Numbered from the stretch's first letter, positions 1-5,090 are shown. The stretch: DNA of 6,867 bases from Candidatus Brocadiia bacterium (GCA_013360825.1 JABWAY010000226.1:1-6867), one strand, 5' to 3'. Notes: a model not told the origin generated them from the sequence alone. Numbers and translations are program-made.

Positions 1-35
1 CCCACGGTGCGGCCCGCGGCGGACTCGGCGTTCAC
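1..35 (-). CDS. Start of a truncated minus-strand gene, product unknown
   Basis: A GTG codon read at 35-33 on the minus strand overlaps the TGA (34-32) of the small membrane protein gene, giving the four-base GTGA arrangement typical of translationally coupled genes. The frame stays open to the window edge and gives MNAESAAGRTV. Only 11 residues are visible, so no product can be named. The overlap, rather than the protein sequence, is the reason for the call. Confidence 0.4.
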   Translation of the reverse strand, partial: MNAESAAGRTV

Positions 36-211
36 GGGGTCGTGCCGTCGGGCCCGGGGTCGGGGGGTTCGACATGGTCGCCGCGGGCGATGCGGGCGAG
101 GGTGATCAGGAGGAGGAGGAGGGCGCCGCCTCCGGCGACGGCGAACCAGAGCCAGGGGTTGCGGCGGAAGGGCCCCTCCGGGGCGGCGAGCAGGGTCAGG
201 ATCGCGAGCAT
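32..211 (-). CDS. Small single-span membrane protein, 59 aa
   Basis: I do not recognise the family. From the ATG at 211 the protein has a short hydrophobic start (MLAILTLLAAPEG), a basic RRN stretch, one convincing membrane segment at about residues 19-41 (WLWFAVAGGGALLLLLITLA and flanks) followed by RIARG, and a proline- and aspartate-rich polar tail ending in DGTTP. Basic residues flank the helix on both sides, so orientation is uncertain. I chose this start because AAGGAG lies nine bases upstream (226-221). An in-frame ATG at 256 would add 15 mostly polar residues with a weaker ribosome site. Codons end mostly in C, as in neighbouring genes. Its stop overlaps the start of the next minus-strand gene, so it probably acts with that product. 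It could be a small subunit or accessory peptide of a membrane complex, but the sequence does not say which. Confidence 0.62.
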   Translation of the reverse strand: MLAILTLLAAPEGPFRRNPWLWFAVAGGGALLLLLITLARIARGDHVEPPDPGPDGTTP

Positions 212-220
212 TCCGCTCAA

Positions 221-226
221 CTCCTT
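221..226 (-). promoter_or_regulatory. Shine-Dalgarno that decides the start of the 59-aa membrane protein
   Basis: The minus strand reads AAGGAG here, nine bases before the ATG at 211-209. It lies inside the longer alternative frame that begins at 256, so it argues for the shorter protein. Confidence 0.55.
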
Positions 227-346
227 GTGCCATATCACTTTGCGGACTTCCGCCATCGTACATCCCCGCGGGCGAAATTTCCTCCTTCCCTGCAACCTTC
301 CGGCCCCGCAGACGCAAGTTCTTATAGATCCTCCGGAGACCCCACC

Positions 347-1381
347 ATGCGCCGCTTCCTCCCGCTCCTCGCCCTTCCACTTCTCGCCGCCTGCACCGGT
401 TCCTCGGTCAGCCTCGGATTCACGGTCTACCCCGACAAATCGGGTGAGTACGAGCAGATGGCCGTGGTGCTGGAAGAGACGCCGGCCAAGGACGAGGAGG
501 CGTGGCTGGGCGGGATGCAGGTGCAGTCCGCGCGCCGTCTGCGGGTCCAGCACGCGAAGGCGACGTTCGCGCTGATCGACGCGTGCGACGTCGGCGGGAT
601 CCGGTTCGAGTTCGGGCCCGAGAAGGACGGATTCCGGCTTCAGGCGTCGATTCCCACCACCGCGGAGGCCGGGTGGGTCCGCCGTCTCGCCCCTTCGTCC
701 GAGCAGATCGACCGCATCTCCGGCGCGATGGAAAAGGGGATGGAAGGAGGGGGGAGGCAGATCGTCCTCATGAACTACGCGGCCGGGATGGCGTTCGCGG
801 TGGTGAGCGTGCAGATGCCGGGGGCGGTCCGGGAGGCGTCGATCGAGGGGGCGCCCTGGAAGACCGAGATCGGCCGCGAGGAGCCGCTGATGATGGGCGG
901 GCGGCAGCGGACGGAGCTCGACACCGCGTATCTCTGGATCCCGCTCAAGGAGGTCCACGCGGGGAAGACCGCGCAGATCGTCTGGCGGGTCAGCTGCGGC
1001 GAGATCACGGAGGAGCGGGCGTTCGCGTGGGAGCAGCAGCGGCACCGGAAGGCCGCGACAGAGGCCGAGAAGGCGCGCGCGGCGGCAATGAAACAGATCG
1101 CCGACCAGATCGGCTCGCGGATGCAGGAGATGGCGCTTCCGGAACGCGAGACCGGGCTGAAGTTCGTCGAGGCGCTCGGCGTGACGGAGTTCAAGATCAA
1201 GCTGCGCGGGCCGAAGACGCCGGTGCAGGTGTACGGGGAGACGGAGGAGGTGCTGGTCTGCGAGGAGCCCGCGGAGGACGAGGCGGGGATTTACGGCGTG
1301 ACGCGGGGAGGGATGGTGATCTGGATCCGGAAGGGCACGAAGCGGTTTGAGAAGGCGATCGAGCGGACGACGACGAAGTAG
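347..1381 (+). CDS. Predicted lipoprotein of unknown function, 344 aa
   Basis: The N-terminus is a lipoprotein signal peptide: two arginines, a run of leucine and alanine, then the lipobox LAAC with the lipidated cysteine at residue 16. Threonine follows the cysteine, which in a Lol-type system would favour the outer membrane. The mature protein opens with a beta-like stretch (VSLGFTVYPDKSGEYEQMAV). This vaguely resembles the start of LppM-type lipoproteins (strand, polar turn, GxY), but I cannot assign the family. Beta-rich sequence follows. About residues 225-265 form a charged Ala/Glu/Lys/Arg helix, likely coiled coil (EQQRHRKAATEAEKARAAAM region). A small basic domain ending RKGTKRFEKAIERTTTK closes the protein. 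The start is supported by GGAG at 335-338, eight bases upstream. The gene stands alone, divergent from the small membrane gene, and ends just before a strong hairpin. A role at the cell envelope is inferred. Confidence 0.85.
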   Translation: MRRFLPLLALPLLAACTGSSVSLGFTVYPDKSGEYEQMAVVLEETPAKDEEAWLGGMQVQSARRLRVQHAKATFALIDACDVGGIRFEFGPEKDGFRLQASIPTTAEAGWVRRLAPSSEQIDRISGAMEKGMEGGGRQIVLMNYAAGMAFAVVSVQMPGAVREASIEGAPWKTEIGREEPLMMGGRQRTELDTAYLWIPLKEVHAGKTAQIVWRVSCGEITEERAFAWEQQRHRKAATEAEKARAAAMKQIADQIGSRMQEMALPERETGLKFVEALGVTEFKIKLRGPKTPVQVYGETEEVLVCEEPAEDEAGIYGVTRGGMVIWIRKGTKRFEKAIERTTTK

Positions 1382-1399
1382 GGGCGCGGGGAGAAGAAG

Positions 1400-1431
1400 A
1401 AAGGGCCGGAAGCCGAAGCTCCCGGCCCTTT
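1400..1431. terminator. Hairpin between convergent genes, possible two-way terminator
   Basis: AAAGGGCCGG (1400-1409) and CCGGCCCTTT (1422-1431) are perfect inverted arms of 10 bp. Inside them AGC/GCT can add three pairs around a CGAA tetraloop after one A-C mismatch. The site starts 18 bases after the lipoprotein stop. There is no long T tract: the plus strand has only CCCTTTCC, and the minus strand continues TTTCTTCTTC, somewhat better. It probably ends the lipoprotein transcript and may also end readthrough from the minus-strand acetyltransferase gene. Confidence 0.65.
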
Positions 1432-1623
1432 CCGAAGGCTGACCCTGACGCGCGCCGCCGAGCGGGCCGGCGCGCCGGCCTTTGAGATGCGTTCATCGCG
1501 GTCCGTGTTCACGGCCCGCTCCGGCATCCCGCGGGGAGATCCAGCGCCGGTATCTCCACGCGTCCTTCTGGTCCGATCCCACCTCCTTCCGAAAAGAGCT
1601 CCGGCCACTCATGGCACCGTGCG
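1432..1623. other. Intergenic stretch without a recognisable gene
   Basis: Open frames here read through from shadows of flanking genes and lack ribosome sites or recognisable protein sequence. The one notable item is the 16-bp palindrome at 1465-1480. I see no promoter or RNA gene. Confidence 0.5.
1465..1480. repeat. Perfect 16-bp GC palindrome
   Basis: GGCCGGCGCGCCGGCC is self-complementary with no loop. It lies between two convergent genes, 34 bases beyond the larger hairpin. It could be a second weak termination element or chance in GC-rich DNA. No T tract follows beyond TTT. Confidence 0.4.
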
Positions 1624-2196
1624 TCACGTTTGACACACCGTGCCGGCGACGGGCGAACGATTCGCGCGCCACTCGTCCGCCAGGATGGCCATCTGGCGGA
1701 CATCGACAAATCTCCCGTTCTGGAACCGGGCCTTCCGTGCGACGCCTTCGTTCCTGAACCCGGCCTTCTCATACACCCGGATGGCCCGGGGGTTGGTCTC
1801 GTCCACCTGCAGCTCGACCCGGTTCAGGCCGAGGCGTTCGAACGCGATTCCGAGCATCACCTCCGTGGCTTCGCTTCCGAATCCCCGGTCCCAGCATTCC
1901 TTTTCTCCGATCATGATTCCGAAACTGGCCTTCCGGTCGGGGAGGGCGATGTCGCGGAGCCCGGCGCACCCGATCGGCAGATCTCCGTCGCGGGAGACGA
2001 GCAGGAGCGTGATGTTCCGCTGGTCGCCGGCGCGGGCCTTCAGCCAGGACAGCTCTTCCTCGAGCCCGATGGGGAGGGTCCGTGCGATGTGGACCGTCAC
2101 CTCCGGGTCGTTCAACCAGCGCACGAGGGTCGGTGCGTCGGAGGATTCGGGGGATCGGAAGAGCAGTCTGGGGCTTTGGGCGTAGGCCGGGATCAC
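1624..2196 (-). CDS. GNAT-family N-acetyltransferase, RimJ/RimL-like
   Basis: The 190-aa protein transfers acetyl from acetyl-CoA to an amine. The substrate (ribosomal protein N-terminus, polyamine, antibiotic or metabolite) cannot be told from the sequence. The start RLLFRSPESSDAPTLVRWLND is the usual beginning of the RimJ/RimL/SpeG-like branch. The acetyl-CoA loop is WDRGFGSEA (102-110), following the strand SFGIMIGE. NPRAIRVYEKAGF (135-147) is the conserved C-terminal motif, and the closing NGRFVDVRQMAIL (160-172) is also typical. Length is normal for the family. The start is GTG (2196-2194), supported by AAAGGAGGTG, a perfect match to the 16S anti-Shine-Dalgarno, at a good distance. No promoter fits between the start and the terminator 28 bases upstream, so transcripts probably arrive by reading through that terminator. 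This suggests conditional expression. Confidence 0.92.
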   Translation of the reverse strand: MIPAYAQSPRLLFRSPESSDAPTLVRWLNDPEVTVHIARTLPIGLEEELSWLKARAGDQRNITLLLVSRDGDLPIGCAGLRDIALPDRKASFGIMIGEKECWDRGFGSEATEVMLGIAFERLGLNRVELQVDETNPRAIRVYEKAGFRNEGVARKARFQNGRFVDVRQMAILADEWRANRSPVAGTVCQT

Positions 2197-2200
2197 GACG

Positions 2201-2210
2201 CACCTCCTTT
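2201..2210 (-). promoter_or_regulatory. Full-length Shine-Dalgarno of the GNAT gene
   Basis: The minus strand reads AAAGGAGGTG here, a ten-base match to the complement of the 16S rRNA 3' end, with six bases between AGGAGG and the GTG start. So strong a site behind a strong terminator suggests that translation is efficient once a transcript gets through, and that control is at transcription. Confidence 0.85.
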
Positions 2211-2224
2211 CCTTTGCATGGGGT

Positions 2225-2261
2225 AAAAAAAAACCGGCGATCCGTGGGGCGGATCGCCGGT
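2225..2261 (-). terminator. Strong intrinsic terminator 28 bases before the GNAT start
   Basis: On the minus strand ACCGGCGATCCG, a five-base loop (CCCCA) and CGGATCGCCGGT form a perfect 12-bp stem (2261-2233). The T tract is nine T at 2233-2225; its first T also closes the stem. It begins 19 bases after the stop of the 42-codon frame, so it may end that transcript. It also sits in the 5' leader of the GNAT gene, where it would act as an attenuator. It does not work in the plus direction because the A run precedes the stem. Confidence 0.92.
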
Positions 2262-2281
2262 GTGAAGAGGACAGGGCGATC
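2252..2281 (-). promoter_or_regulatory. Candidate antiterminator pairing upstream of the GNAT terminator
   Basis: The minus-strand segment GATCGCC (2281-2275) is identical to part of the terminator's 3' arm and complementary to GGCGATC (2258-2252) in its 5' arm. It could form a seven-pair stem with a 16-base loop. That structure uses up the 5' arm and excludes the terminator. The segment overlaps the TGA (2282-2280) of the 42-codon frame, so a ribosome finishing that frame would cover it. The pairing is seen; its regulatory role is inferred. Confidence 0.35.
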
Positions 2282-2408
2282 AGCCGATTGAGTTTCCTTC
2301 CGTGACGTCGAGCGTATCCGTGCCGTTCCCGGGGATCTGGCCCGCGTGGATGCGGGCGGGCTTGAAGCCGGGGAGTGCGAGGGAACGCCGGTAGAGGTTG
2401 ATGTTCAT
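2280..2408 (-). CDS. 42-aa small protein or leader peptide upstream of the GNAT gene
   Basis: I do not recognise the sequence. It begins MNINLYRRSLALPGFKPARI and ends GTDTLDVTEGNSIG. It has no signal peptide, membrane segment, cysteine or run of one amino acid. Only 6 of 42 codons end in A or T, which fits a real gene in this genome. The in-frame stretch upstream (back to a TTG at 2492) has 10 of 27 such codons and a proline-rich, non-protein-like sequence, so I start at the ATG. No Shine-Dalgarno is visible before that ATG, which is the main weakness. An intrinsic terminator follows 19 bases after the stop, as expected for a separate short transcript, and the GNAT gene comes next on the same strand. 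It may be a stand-alone small protein, a leader peptide controlling the GNAT gene, or part of a small RNA. Confidence 0.5.
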   Translation of the reverse strand: MNINLYRRSLALPGFKPARIHAGQIPGNGTDTLDVTEGNSIG

Positions 2409-2481
2409 GGCAGGGGATTGATCGTGCGCGGGGGCGGCGGGTTCGGAGAAAAGTGTGAGCGGGGGTGGTGGGGCGGCCTGG

Positions 2482-2508
2482 GGATTACGCAAGATGAGTC
2501 TGCGTCAA
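2482..2508 (-). promoter_or_regulatory. Possible minus-strand promoter for the 42-codon ORF and GNAT gene
   Basis: The minus strand reads TTGACG (2508-2503), 15 bases, then TAATCC (2487-2482). The -35 is good, but the spacer is short and the -10 mediocre. Transcription would begin near 2475, about 67 bases before the ATG at 2408. No better promoter is seen for this strand before 2408. Confidence 0.35.
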
Positions 2509-2554
2509 GGGTTGTGAAGCGCGTGAAATTGCGGAAAAAACGGGGGAGCGCGTC

Positions 2555-2582
2555 TTGACGGGGGCGGGGGATGGGTTATATT
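2555..2582 (+). promoter_or_regulatory. Sigma-70-type promoter of the STAS/winged-helix gene
   Basis: TTGACG (2555-2560), a 16-base spacer and TATATT (2577-2582) lie in an AT-rich island of GC-rich DNA. Transcription would start near 2589, giving a leader of about 25 bases before the ATG at 2615. Together with the minus-strand TTGACG at 2508-2503, it makes an inverted pair of -35 elements. Confidence 0.72.
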
Positions 2583-2614
2583 TATATCAACTGAAGCAAT
2601 TGAACGGAGAGGCG

Positions 2615-3193
2615 ATGAGACACGATGTGGCGGCGATCGCGAAGAAGGCCGGAGCCGGCGGAATCATCTCCGGCCGGAAGTCCACTCCCGCCATTCGGGA
2701 ACGCCTGGAGGCCGCGTTCCAGGACATCCGCCAGGGCGGCGTCGAGATTCTCGACTTCTCCCACGTCGACGTCCTCGACTTCTCCGGCGCCGACGAGGTC
2801 GTCGCCAAACTCGCCGGCCGGCTTGCCGAGGGGGAGTACGGCACCGGGACCCTGGTCCTCACCGGCTGCAACGAAGCGGTCCGGGAGGGGATCCACGCGG
2901 CCCTCTCCACCAAGGGAAGCTGCCTGATGCACTTCGAGAGCCGGAAAAAATGGTCGATCCTCGGAGAACTCGAGCCCTACCTCAAGGAGACCCTCGACCT
3001 CGTCATGAGGAGCGGCACCCTCCTCGCCCGCGACCTGGCCACCGAATGCAAACTCAAGCTCAACACCGCCAGCACCCGGCTCATCAACCTTCTCGAACGC
3101 CGCCTCGTCATCCGAAAGGAGGACCCTGCGACCAAGATCGGACGGGAGTACACCTACTGCTCGCCCCTCACCGCCGTCCTGCAGGATGCCTGA
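2615..3193 (+). CDS. STAS-like domain protein with C-terminal winged helix
   Basis: The 192-aa protein appears to have two domains. Residues about 15-110 resemble the STAS-like (DUF4325-type) fold: ILDFSHVDVLDFSGADEVVAKL (45-66) matches the strand, loop and helix where anti-sigma antagonists carry a phosphorylated Ser (here S57 in DFSGADE), followed by TLVLTGCNEAVREGIHAAL (79-97). Residues about 122-183 look like a MarR-type winged helix: LARDLATECKLKLNTASTRLINLLERRLV (137-165) is helix-turn-helix, and KIGREYTYCSP the wing. This suggests a DNA-binding regulator or a protein-interaction switch; target and signal are unknown. The start is the ATG with GGAG at 2606-2609, five bases away; an upstream in-frame TTG at 2555 falls inside the promoter. 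No terminator stem precedes the T run at 3200-3206, so readthrough into ssb is possible. Domain calls are by eye. Confidence 0.75.
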   Translation: MRHDVAAIAKKAGAGGIISGRKSTPAIRERLEAAFQDIRQGGVEILDFSHVDVLDFSGADEVVAKLAGRLAEGEYGTGTLVLTGCNEAVREGIHAALSTKGSCLMHFESRKKWSILGELEPYLKETLDLVMRSGTLLARDLATECKLKLNTASTRLINLLERRLVIRKEDPATKIGREYTYCSPLTAVLQDA

Positions 3194-3228
3194 CCGCCCT
3201 TTTTTTGCCCCATACATCAACTAACATA

Positions 3229-3241
3229 GTAGACATTCTAC
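3229..3241. promoter_or_regulatory. Inverted repeat in the ssb leader, possible operator
   Basis: GTAGA (3229-3233), CAT, TCTAC (3237-3241) form a perfect 5+3+5 inverted repeat, eight bases before the GGAG of ssb. It sits in the only AT-rich stretch between two genes (T run 3200-3206, then CATACATCAACTAACATAG). A weak -10 (CATAGT, 3225-3230) would overlap it, with no good -35. In some bacteria ssb is under LexA control, but this repeat does not match a LexA box I can name with confidence. Confidence 0.3.
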
Positions 3242-3259
3242 ATTTCACGGAGATGCCTC

Positions 3260-3664
3260 ATGCACCTGAACAAGGTCGTCCTCATCGGCACCGTCGTCAA
3301 AGACCCCCAGATCCGCTACGCCGGCGCCGCCCAGGTCCCCGTCACCGACGTCCGGGTCGTCGTGAACCGCGTCTGGAAGTCGCCCAAGGGAGAAAAGCGG
3401 GAGGATGCGGTCTTCATCGACGTCGTCGCCTGGGCGCGCAGCGCCGAGACCTGCGTCCAGTACCTGAAGAAAGGCCGGATGATCGGCGTCGAGGGACGGC
3501 TCACGATGGACGAGTGGACGGCGCCCGACGGCAAGAAGAACTCCCGGATCCGGATCACGTCCGACCGGATCATCTTCCTCCCGCAGGGCGAAGGACGCGG
3601 CCAGGCGGCGCCGGAGCCGGATGGGTCCGAACTGGAGGAGATGCCGGCCTCGATCCCCGCCTGA
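3260..3664 (+). CDS. ssb: Single-stranded DNA-binding protein
   Basis: SSB coats single-stranded DNA during replication, recombination and repair. The 134-aa sequence carries the full OB-fold pattern of the bacterial family: LNKVVLIGTVVKDPQIRY (3-20), the VPVTDVRVVVNRVW strand (26-39), the FIDVVAWARSAETCVQYLKKGRMIGVEGRL core (52-81) and the wing strand RIRITSDRIIFLP. It is shorter than many bacterial SSBs because the linker after the fold is only about 25 residues. The C-terminus ends SELEEMPASIPA, acidic but without the usual DDDIPF-type tip that recruits partner proteins. The start has GGAG at 3249-3252, seven bases upstream. It may be a second, specialised SSB paralogue rather than the main one, in line with the nuclease gene downstream. 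The family assignment is firm; the paralogue idea is inference. Confidence 0.95.
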   Translation: MHLNKVVLIGTVVKDPQIRYAGAAQVPVTDVRVVVNRVWKSPKGEKREDAVFIDVVAWARSAETCVQYLKKGRMIGVEGRLTMDEWTAPDGKKNSRIRITSDRIIFLPQGEGRGQAAPEPDGSELEEMPASIPA

Positions 3665-3948
3665 CGGGGCGCCGAGGGGCCCCGCGGGGAGGTTCCCCCC
3701 GCCCGGACCCGCGCGCACCGGCCGCATGACCCCGGGCCTCCGGCTCGGAACGGGCCAGCCACCCGATTCCAGCCGGGCGTTCACCGTCCGCGGAGCGACC
3801 GCTCTCCCCGAGACGACCCTGTTCCCAGATTCCCGCCAGGCCCGGGCCGAGACACCGGGTCCCGGGGAGCTCCGGCACGCCGTGCGGGACGGCGCGCCGC
3901 CTCTCCGGGACCTCTCTTCCAACTCCCGCACTCCCCCCCACACAAACC
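3665..3948 (+). other. 284-base spacer between ssb and the helical protein gene
   Basis: I find no convincing gene here. Open frames on both strands give Pro/Arg/Gly-rich shadow protein without ribosome sites. GCGGGG-A-GG (3684-3692) and CCCCCCGC (3695-3702) can form an eight-pair stem with one bulged A, 20 bases after the ssb stop. Having no T tract, it is at best a weak terminator. A smaller CCGGG-T-CCCGG inverted repeat lies near 3860. No good promoter is visible. Confidence 0.4.
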
Positions 3949-4395
3949 ATGATCACTCACGCCCGCCAGGGCCTCTGGCCCGCCGCCGACTGCGACCTCT
4001 CCGTGCTGGCCCACGTCCCCTGGCCCGTCGCGTTCGATGCCGTCTCCGATGCCCTCGCCCTCCATCGCCACGACCTCGCCGGACACCTCAAGGCCGCCGA
4101 GGAGCCCGCCGCCGCTGCCGCCGCCCTCCGCGAGATCGCCGACCTGACGCCGTTCGCACGGCTCCTCTCCCGGGGCGTGGTCCCGCCCCGCCTCGTCGCC
4201 CGGACCCTCGACCGCGCCATCTGGGCTCTCCGCCGCGCCATCCGGTTCCTGGAGTCCTGCGCGCCTCCGGCAGCCCTCGAGGATCCCGTTCTCGCCGACC
4301 GCCTTCTCGACCTCCTCCGGAAACTGAATTTCCTCCTCGACCTCCTCGAGAACGCCCGGCACCCCGTCTCCACCGCCGCGCGGAGGACCGCGTAG
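3949..4395 (+). CDS. Unrecognised all-helical protein, 148 aa, paired with the ERCC4 nuclease gene
   Basis: No family is recognised. The sequence reads as amphipathic alpha helices throughout: DCDLSVLAHVPWPVAFDAVSDAL (14-36), an Ala/Glu-rich helix (HLKAAEEPAAAAAALREIADL), LVARTLDRAIWALRRAIRFLES, and a Leu/Asp-rich helix near the end (LADRLLDLLRKLNFLLDLLEN). There is no signal peptide, membrane segment or metal site. Codons end overwhelmingly in C, as in the next gene, which supports coding. The ATG at 3949 has no good Shine-Dalgarno, so the start is uncertain. The stop (4393-4395) is two bases before the start of the ERCC4-type nuclease, so the two are probably made together. A partner or regulator of the nuclease is the simplest guess, by position only. 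Confidence 0.68.
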   Translation: MITHARQGLWPAADCDLSVLAHVPWPVAFDAVSDALALHRHDLAGHLKAAEEPAAAAAALREIADLTPFARLLSRGVVPPRLVARTLDRAIWALRRAIRFLESCAPPAALEDPVLADRLLDLLRKLNFLLDLLENARHPVSTAARRTA

Positions 4396-4397
4396 CC

Positions 4398-5075
4398 ATG
4401 CTCGACATCGAAGCCGACTCCCGGGAACAGTCCTCGGGGATTCCCCGCCTCCTCGCCGACAAGCTCGGCTGCTCCGTGCGCGTCCGACCCCTGCCGGTCG
4501 GGGACTACACCGCCGGGCAGCTCGCCATCGAGCGCAAGACCGCCTCCGACCTCGCCCGCTCCATCGCCGACGGCCGCGCTTTCGACCAGGCCCGGCGGGT
4601 CACCTCCGCCTTCTCACGCGTCGTCCTCATCGTCGAGGGCCTCTTTCCCCCGCCAGCCTGCGACGGACACGAGGACGCCTACATCGCCGCCCTCGCCCAG
4701 CTCGCCCTGTCGTTCGGCATCCATGTCCTCCCGACCCGCTTCCCCCTCGACTCCGCCCTCCTCATCTCCCGGCTCGCCCAGGCCGAATTCGACCTCATCG
4801 CGTCCCCCGCCTCCCACCTCGACCCCCGCCGCCATCGCAAACCCAGACAAGCCACCGATCGCAGACTGTTCCTCTGCCAGGGATTCTTCGGCATCGGCCC
4901 CGAACGCGCCCGGAACCTCCTCCACTCCTTCGGCAGCCTCCGGTCGCTCTTCTGCGCCCCCGAAGACGCCTGGCGCGAAGTCCCCGGCGTCGGCCCGCGT
5001 CTCGCCAGACAGATGCGGGAACTGCTCGACGACGAAGCCCCCCTCGAACCGGCCGCAGAACGGAGCGCCGGGTGA
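4398..5075 (+). CDS. XPF/ERCC4-type structure-specific nuclease with HhH motifs, no helicase
   Basis: XPF-family nucleases cut branched DNA near single/double-strand junctions. The 225-aa protein starts directly with the nuclease fold: D7 in ADSREQ, G35-D36 in LPVGDY, and the signature IERKTASD (44-51), which carries the catalytic E45-R46-K47-x3-D51. SIADGRAFDQARR (55-67) follows, also typical. After a strand (VVLIVEG, 75-81), a helical part and a basic linker (PRRHRKPRQATDRR), two helix-hairpin-helix motifs close the protein: GFFGIGPERA (162-171) and VPGVGPRLARQM (195-206). This is the nuclease plus tandem HhH half of archaeal XPF/Hef without the helicase half. All visible active-site residues are intact. 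The ATG has GGAGG 11 bases upstream (4382-4386) and lies two bases after the helical gene. A same-frame open stretch back to 3621 is not credible protein. Family XPF-like dimers suggest homodimer action or a partner. Confidence 0.93.
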   Translation: MLDIEADSREQSSGIPRLLADKLGCSVRVRPLPVGDYTAGQLAIERKTASDLARSIADGRAFDQARRVTSAFSRVVLIVEGLFPPPACDGHEDAYIAALAQLALSFGIHVLPTRFPLDSALLISRLAQAEFDLIASPASHLDPRRHRKPRQATDRRLFLCQGFFGIGPERARNLLHSFGSLRSLFCAPEDAWREVPGVGPRLARQMRELLDDEAPLEPAAERSAG

Positions 5076-5090
5076 ACCCCGAACTCCCCC

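Noticed and set aside
298..328. Promoter with TATAGA (323-328) for the lipoprotein gene
   Set aside because: No acceptable -35 at the right distance, and transcription would begin at the ribosome site.
32..1045. Long minus-strand open frame of 337 codons across the lipoprotein gene
   Set aside because: Its protein is Arg/Pro/Gly/Leu-rich antisense shadow. Only its last 59 codons, with their own ribosome site, look real.
2193..2219. Eight-codon minus-strand ORF (MQRKGGAS) ending in GTGA at the GNAT start
   Set aside because: It spans the Shine-Dalgarno itself and has no ribosome site; the overlap is probably chance.
1630..2226. Plus-strand open frames opposite the GNAT gene
   Set aside because: They are antisense shadows without ribosome sites, whereas the minus-strand frame shows all GNAT motifs.
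3200..3206. Run of seven T after the STAS/winged-helix gene as a terminator
   Set aside because: I could not find a GC stem ending just before the T run.
3621..4397. N-terminal extension of the nuclease back to 3621 in the same frame
   Set aside because: The extension overlaps the ssb end and the helical protein gene and is Pro/Arg-rich nonsense. The ERCC4 fold begins within a few residues of the ATG at 4398.
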